Of a stretch of DNA of 53,026 nucleotides, positions 50,529 to 53,026 are shown in pieces; within the stretch, counting starts at the first letter, position 1, and each line of letters begins with the position of its first letter. The DNA comes from Actinacidiphila cocklensis (GTDB lineage: Bacteria; Actinomycetota; Actinomycetes; Streptomycetales; Streptomycetaceae). The translations under genes were made by a program, and so were the position numbers. The notes beneath the pieces are model-generated. The model was not told the DNA's origin and did no database searches. It saw nothing but the letters and a program-made list of their open reading frames with translations. The DNA lies in NCBI RefSeq assembly GCF_907177275.1, contig NZ_CAJSLV010000076.1, positions 1 to 53,026 on the forward strand. Direction: 5' to 3'.

Positions 50529-50544
50529 GCTGACGTACGTCAGC
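50529..50544. promoter_or_regulatory. 16-bp perfect palindrome upstream of the GH16 gene
   Basis: GCTGACGTACGTCAGC lies 76 bp before the GH16 start, within the 314-bp gap shared with the divergent GtrA-like gene. It is a candidate operator; no regulator is assigned. Confidence 0.4.
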
Positions 50545-50767
50545 CGGCCTCGCCGGGCAGGCGCCATGGAAGTGTCATGTACACAGCTTGTCGATCAGTC
50601 CTGGGTTCGACAAGACGCCCGGCCCGTCCACCCTCGCGCCGCACCGGTTTCAGCGCTGCCGGCACCCCTGAGAACGCGCTGAAACCGCGGTGAAGGGCCG
50701 GTCGGCGACGGTCTGCGGCATGACGACGACAGCCCCTCCCGGGGCAGCGGACACGGAGGGGACCACC

Positions 50768-51265
50768 ATGGACGGCCTGCGACTGATCCGTCGGCACGCG
50801 GCGGCCTTCTGCCGCTTCGCCGGGCTGGGCAGCGGGGTCACCCTGGCGGCCTCGGCGGCGCTGGTCGTGCTGTCGCAGTGGATGCCGTGGATGGCGGCCA
50901 ACGCGCTGACCACCGTCGTCTCCACCGTGCTCGCCACGGAGCTGCACGCCCGCGTCTCGTTCGGCCATGGCCGGCCCGGCCTGGCAGGCCACCTCAAGAG
51001 CGCGGCCACCATGGTCCTCGGCTGGCTGGCCACCTCCGGCGCGGTCGCCGCGCTGGCCGCGCTCCGTCCCGGCACCGGGGTCGTCCTGCAGCAGACGGTG
51101 TACCTGTCGGCCACCGCGCTGGTCGGGGTCGGCCGCTACCTCCTGCTGCGGCTGGCCGTGTTCGCGGACCCCGCCCCGATGCGGGCGCCCGCCTTGCGCA
51201 GGCGGGCGTACCAGCGGGGCGGGAGGGGGACGAAGCCGCTGGTGCGGGCCGTGTACTCGGCGTAG
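50768..51265 (+). CDS. GtrA-like membrane protein
   Basis: 165 aa from ATG 50768, eight bases after GGAGG; an ATG at 50720 is possible but has no such site. Four membrane segments are visible: FAGLGSGVTLAASAALVVLS, MAANALTTVVSTVLATELHA, TMVLGWLATSGAVAALAAL and TVYLSATALVGVGRYLLLRL. The VSFGHGR loop after the second helix is typical of GtrA-like proteins linked to polyprenyl-sugar export. The last ~40 residues overlap the convergent DUF1295 gene by 130 bp. Confidence 0.75.
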   Translation: MDGLRLIRRHAAAFCRFAGLGSGVTLAASAALVVLSQWMPWMAANALTTVVSTVLATELHARVSFGHGRPGLAGHLKSAATMVLGWLATSGAVAALAALRPGTGVVLQQTVYLSATALVGVGRYLLLRLAVFADPAPMRAPALRRRAYQRGGRGTKPLVRAVYSA

Positions 51266-52032
51266 CCGGGGCGTTCGGCCATGTGCTGGTCGAGCAGGCG
51301 CTTGCCGCTGCCGAAGACCAGCAGGTACGACATCAGCAGCGGCGCGGGTGCGGAGACCGCCGCGGACTGCCGGCTGCCGCAGGCCGCCAGATACAGGCCC
51401 CACCACACGAGGAAGTCCCCGAAGTAGTTCGGGTGCCGGGTCCAGGACCACAGGCCCCGGTCCATGAGGCGGCCGTGGTGGGCCGGATCGGCGGTGAAGC
51501 GGGCGAGCTGGTGGTCGCCGACGGCCTCGCACAGGGTGCCGGCCGCCCAGAGCGCGGCGCCCACCGCGGTGACGGCTCCGGGCCGGGCGGGCACGTACTG
51601 CCCGGCCTGGACTGGCATCGAGATCAGCCAGACCAGGGCGCCCTGGGCCAGGTAGACCGTGCGCAGGGCGTAGGCGGTGCGGCTGCCTGGCGCCTTGGCG
51701 AGCAGCCGGTCGTAGCGCGCGTCCTCGCCGCGTCCCCAGCCGCGGCGGGCGATGTGCGCGGCAAGTCGCAGGCCCCACACGGCCGTCGCCGCGGTGATGA
51801 GATACCGCCGTGCCGGGTCCCCGTGCCCGGCCGACACCGCACATGTGACGCCGGCGACCGCGGTGAAAGCCACCCCCCACGCGACGTCCGCCCCCCGGTG
51901 GACGCCCTTGGCCGCACCGGCGGCGAAGGCGGCGAGCATCACCGCGAGGCCGGCGGCCGCGGACCAGCCCAGTCCCGCCGCGAAGGCCGCCCACGCGAAA
52001 CCGTCTCCCGCGCTGCCCGCCGCCGCGTTCAC
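51136..52032 (-). CDS. DUF1295 membrane protein (steroid-5-alpha-reductase-like fold)
   Basis: 298 aa from GTG 52032, whose GTGA overlaps the stop of the upstream methyltransferase by four bases. About seven membrane segments are present. The DUF1295 signature is clear: GLWSWTRHPNYFGDFLVWWG (~residue 200), then LLDQHMAERPGYAEYTARTS and FVPLPPR. Members resemble steroid 5-alpha reductases and isoprenylcysteine methyltransferases. With the adjacent cyclopropane-synthase-like gene it likely acts on membrane lipids, as in tuberculostearic-type fatty-acid methylation. The exact reaction is unknown. Confidence 0.88.
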   Translation of the reverse strand: MNAAAGSAGDGFAWAAFAAGLGWSAAAGLAVMLAAFAAGAAKGVHRGADVAWGVAFTAVAGVTCAVSAGHGDPARRYLITAATAVWGLRLAAHIARRGWGRGEDARYDRLLAKAPGSRTAYALRTVYLAQGALVWLISMPVQAGQYVPARPGAVTAVGAALWAAGTLCEAVGDHQLARFTADPAHHGRLMDRGLWSWTRHPNYFGDFLVWWGLYLAACGSRQSAAVSAPAPLLMSYLLVFGSGKRLLDQHMAERPGYAEYTARTSGFVPLPPRWYARLRKAGARIGAGSANTASRSRR

Positions 52033-53026
52033 GGGCGTGCCCCGTACCAGCGCGACGGCGTGCCGGGCATGCCGGACCTGCCGCCGGGTGCGGGGCGCAC
52101 GGCGAGGAACTGGTCGACGCCCATACGCCGCTCGGCGAAGGCCAGTGCCGAGCCTGCCAGGTACAACCGCCATACGCGTGCCGTCGGTTCGCCGGCCAGG
52201 GCGGTGAACCGCGGCCAGTCCTCCTCCAGCGTCCGCAGCCAGGCCCTGATGGTGCGCACGTAGTGCTCCCGCACGGACTCCACGGACCGCACCTCAAGAC
52301 CCGCGGACTCCAGCATGTCCACGGTCCTGCCGACCGGGCGCATGTGCATGTCGGGCGCGATGTACGCCTCGATGAAGGCGCCGCCCCCCGGTGCGGCCGA
52401 GGCGCGGGACATCTGCTGGACGAACAGCCGTCCGCCCGGGCGCAGTTGGCCGTGCAGCCGTGCGGCGAAGCCCGGGTAGTCGCGCTCGCCGACGTGCTCG
52501 CCCATCTCCACGGCGGACACCGCGTCGTACCCCGCTCCGGCGGCCGGGCCGATGTCGCGGTAGTGGCCCAGCCGCACCTGGACCAGGTCGCCGAGGCCCG
52601 ACTCGCGGATACGGGACGCCACATGGTCGCGCTGCTCGCGGGAGCGCGTGACGGCGGTGACGTGCACCCCGTGCTCGCGGGCGGCGTACAGGGCGAGGCC
52701 GCCCCAGCCGCAGCCGACGTCCAGCAGGCGCGCGCCGGGGGTGAGCGCCAGCTTGCGGCAGATCAGTTCCAGCTTGTCGCGCTGGGCGTCGGCGAGTCCG
52801 TACCCGGGGTCGTCAGGCGCCGTCCAGTACCCGCAGGAGTACGCCATCGACGGGTCGAGCAGGGCCGCGTACCAGTCGTTGGACAGGTCGTAGTGATGGC
52901 TGATCGCGGCCCGGTCGCGGGCGGTGCTGTGCACCTGGCCGCTGAGGCGGGCGCGGGGTGCGCCGGGCGCGGGCGGCCGCGGCCCGAAGGCGCCCAGGCG
53001 CAGGGCGGCGCCGGCCGCCCTCGCAG
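52029..53026 (-). CDS. Cyclopropane-fatty-acyl-phospholipid-synthase-family methyltransferase (5' end outside window)
   Basis: The frame is open to the window edge, so the start is missing. A GTG at 52934 is not the start because family-like residues (ALRLGAFGPRPPAPG) precede it. Motifs are ISHHYDLSNDWYAALLDPSM followed by AYSCGYW, and the SAM-binding LLDVGCGWGGLALYAAREHG, then VSAVEMGEHVGERDYPGF. The usual Glu/Tyr bicarbonate-binding parts lie in this region. Such enzymes methylate or cyclopropanate unsaturated acyl chains of phospholipids. Coupled to the DUF1295 gene. Confidence 0.92.
   Translation of the reverse strand, partial: ARAAGAALRLGAFGPRPPAPGAPRARLSGQVHSTARDRAAISHHYDLSNDWYAALLDPSMAYSCGYWTAPDDPGYGLADAQRDKLELICRKLALTPGARLLDVGCGWGGLALYAAREHGVHVTAVTRSREQRDHVASRIRESGLGDLVQVRLGHYRDIGPAAGAGYDAVSAVEMGEHVGERDYPGFAARLHGQLRPGGRLFVQQMSRASAAPGGGAFIEAYIAPDMHMRPVGRTVDMLESAGLEVRSVESVREHYVRTIRAWLRTLEEDWPRFTALAGEPTARVWRLYLAGSALAFAERRMGVDQFLAVRPAPGGRSGMPGTPSRWYGARP

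Overview
The window is very GC-rich, with codon bias and gene content typical of Streptomyces or a close relative (Actinacidiphila, Kitasatospora). Evidence includes PucR/GntR/LacI regulators, an RsbW-like ATPase, DUF2637 and DUF456 proteins, many secreted glycoside hydrolases, GTG/TTG starts behind strong AGGAGG sites, and IdeR/DmdR-type and DasR-type operators. No rRNA or tRNA gene was seen.

Left chromosomal part (1-29.2 kb). It opens with the 3' end of a secreted GH128-like glycosidase, a winged-helix protein and a C-terminally truncated DUF4132-type protein. Next comes a purine-catabolism block on the minus strand: FAD subunit, [2Fe-2S] subunit, molybdenum subunit and XdhC. It diverges from a PucR-type regulator, carries an 88-bp tandem duplication between two cistrons, and keeps only the C-terminal tail of what looks like an NCS2 purine permease. 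An FhuF-like iron reductase lies behind two iron boxes. Then follow DUF2637, an anti-sigma-type ATPase, a secreted GH95-like enzyme with fascin-like repeats, pyruvate oxidase PoxB, a PP2C-like protein lacking metal-site aspartates, a GH25 lysozyme with an upstream DasR-type site, a LacI regulator with its operator, and RsgA preceded by a possible 23-aa peptide.

Accessory island (about 29.23-44.16 kb). This 14.9-kb stretch has lower GC and is bounded by two direct copies of a 32-bp identical sequence (37 bp with one mismatch). Just inside the left copy is a gene resembling phage recombination directionality factors. At the right copy a phage terminase-small-subunit-like gene is cut off. Inside are a small decaying type I-E CRISPR array plus an orphan repeat 10 kb away, two head-to-head truncated IS630 transposases joined by a perfect 26-bp palindrome, IS630 3' remnants flanking passenger genes, an IS21 element with frameshifted istA, a 5'-truncated Acb2/Tad1-like gene, Ku, pyrE, an esterase, a MarR/FMN-reductase pair with two operators, an inositol-monophosphatase-like gene and two lipoproteins. 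I read it as a degraded integrative element or prophage reshaped by insertion sequences. No integrase and no cas genes are present.

Right chromosomal part (44.2-53.0 kb). An aldo/keto reductase with a MerR-type dyad is followed by a decayed stretch (LuxR fragment, frameshifted small gene), a 34-aa membrane peptide, glycogen debranching enzyme GlgX, a secreted GH16 beta-glucanase with a recently duplicated ricin-type module, a GtrA-like membrane protein, and a translationally coupled pair: cyclopropane-fatty-acid-synthase-like methyltransferase (cut by the window edge) and DUF1295 protein.
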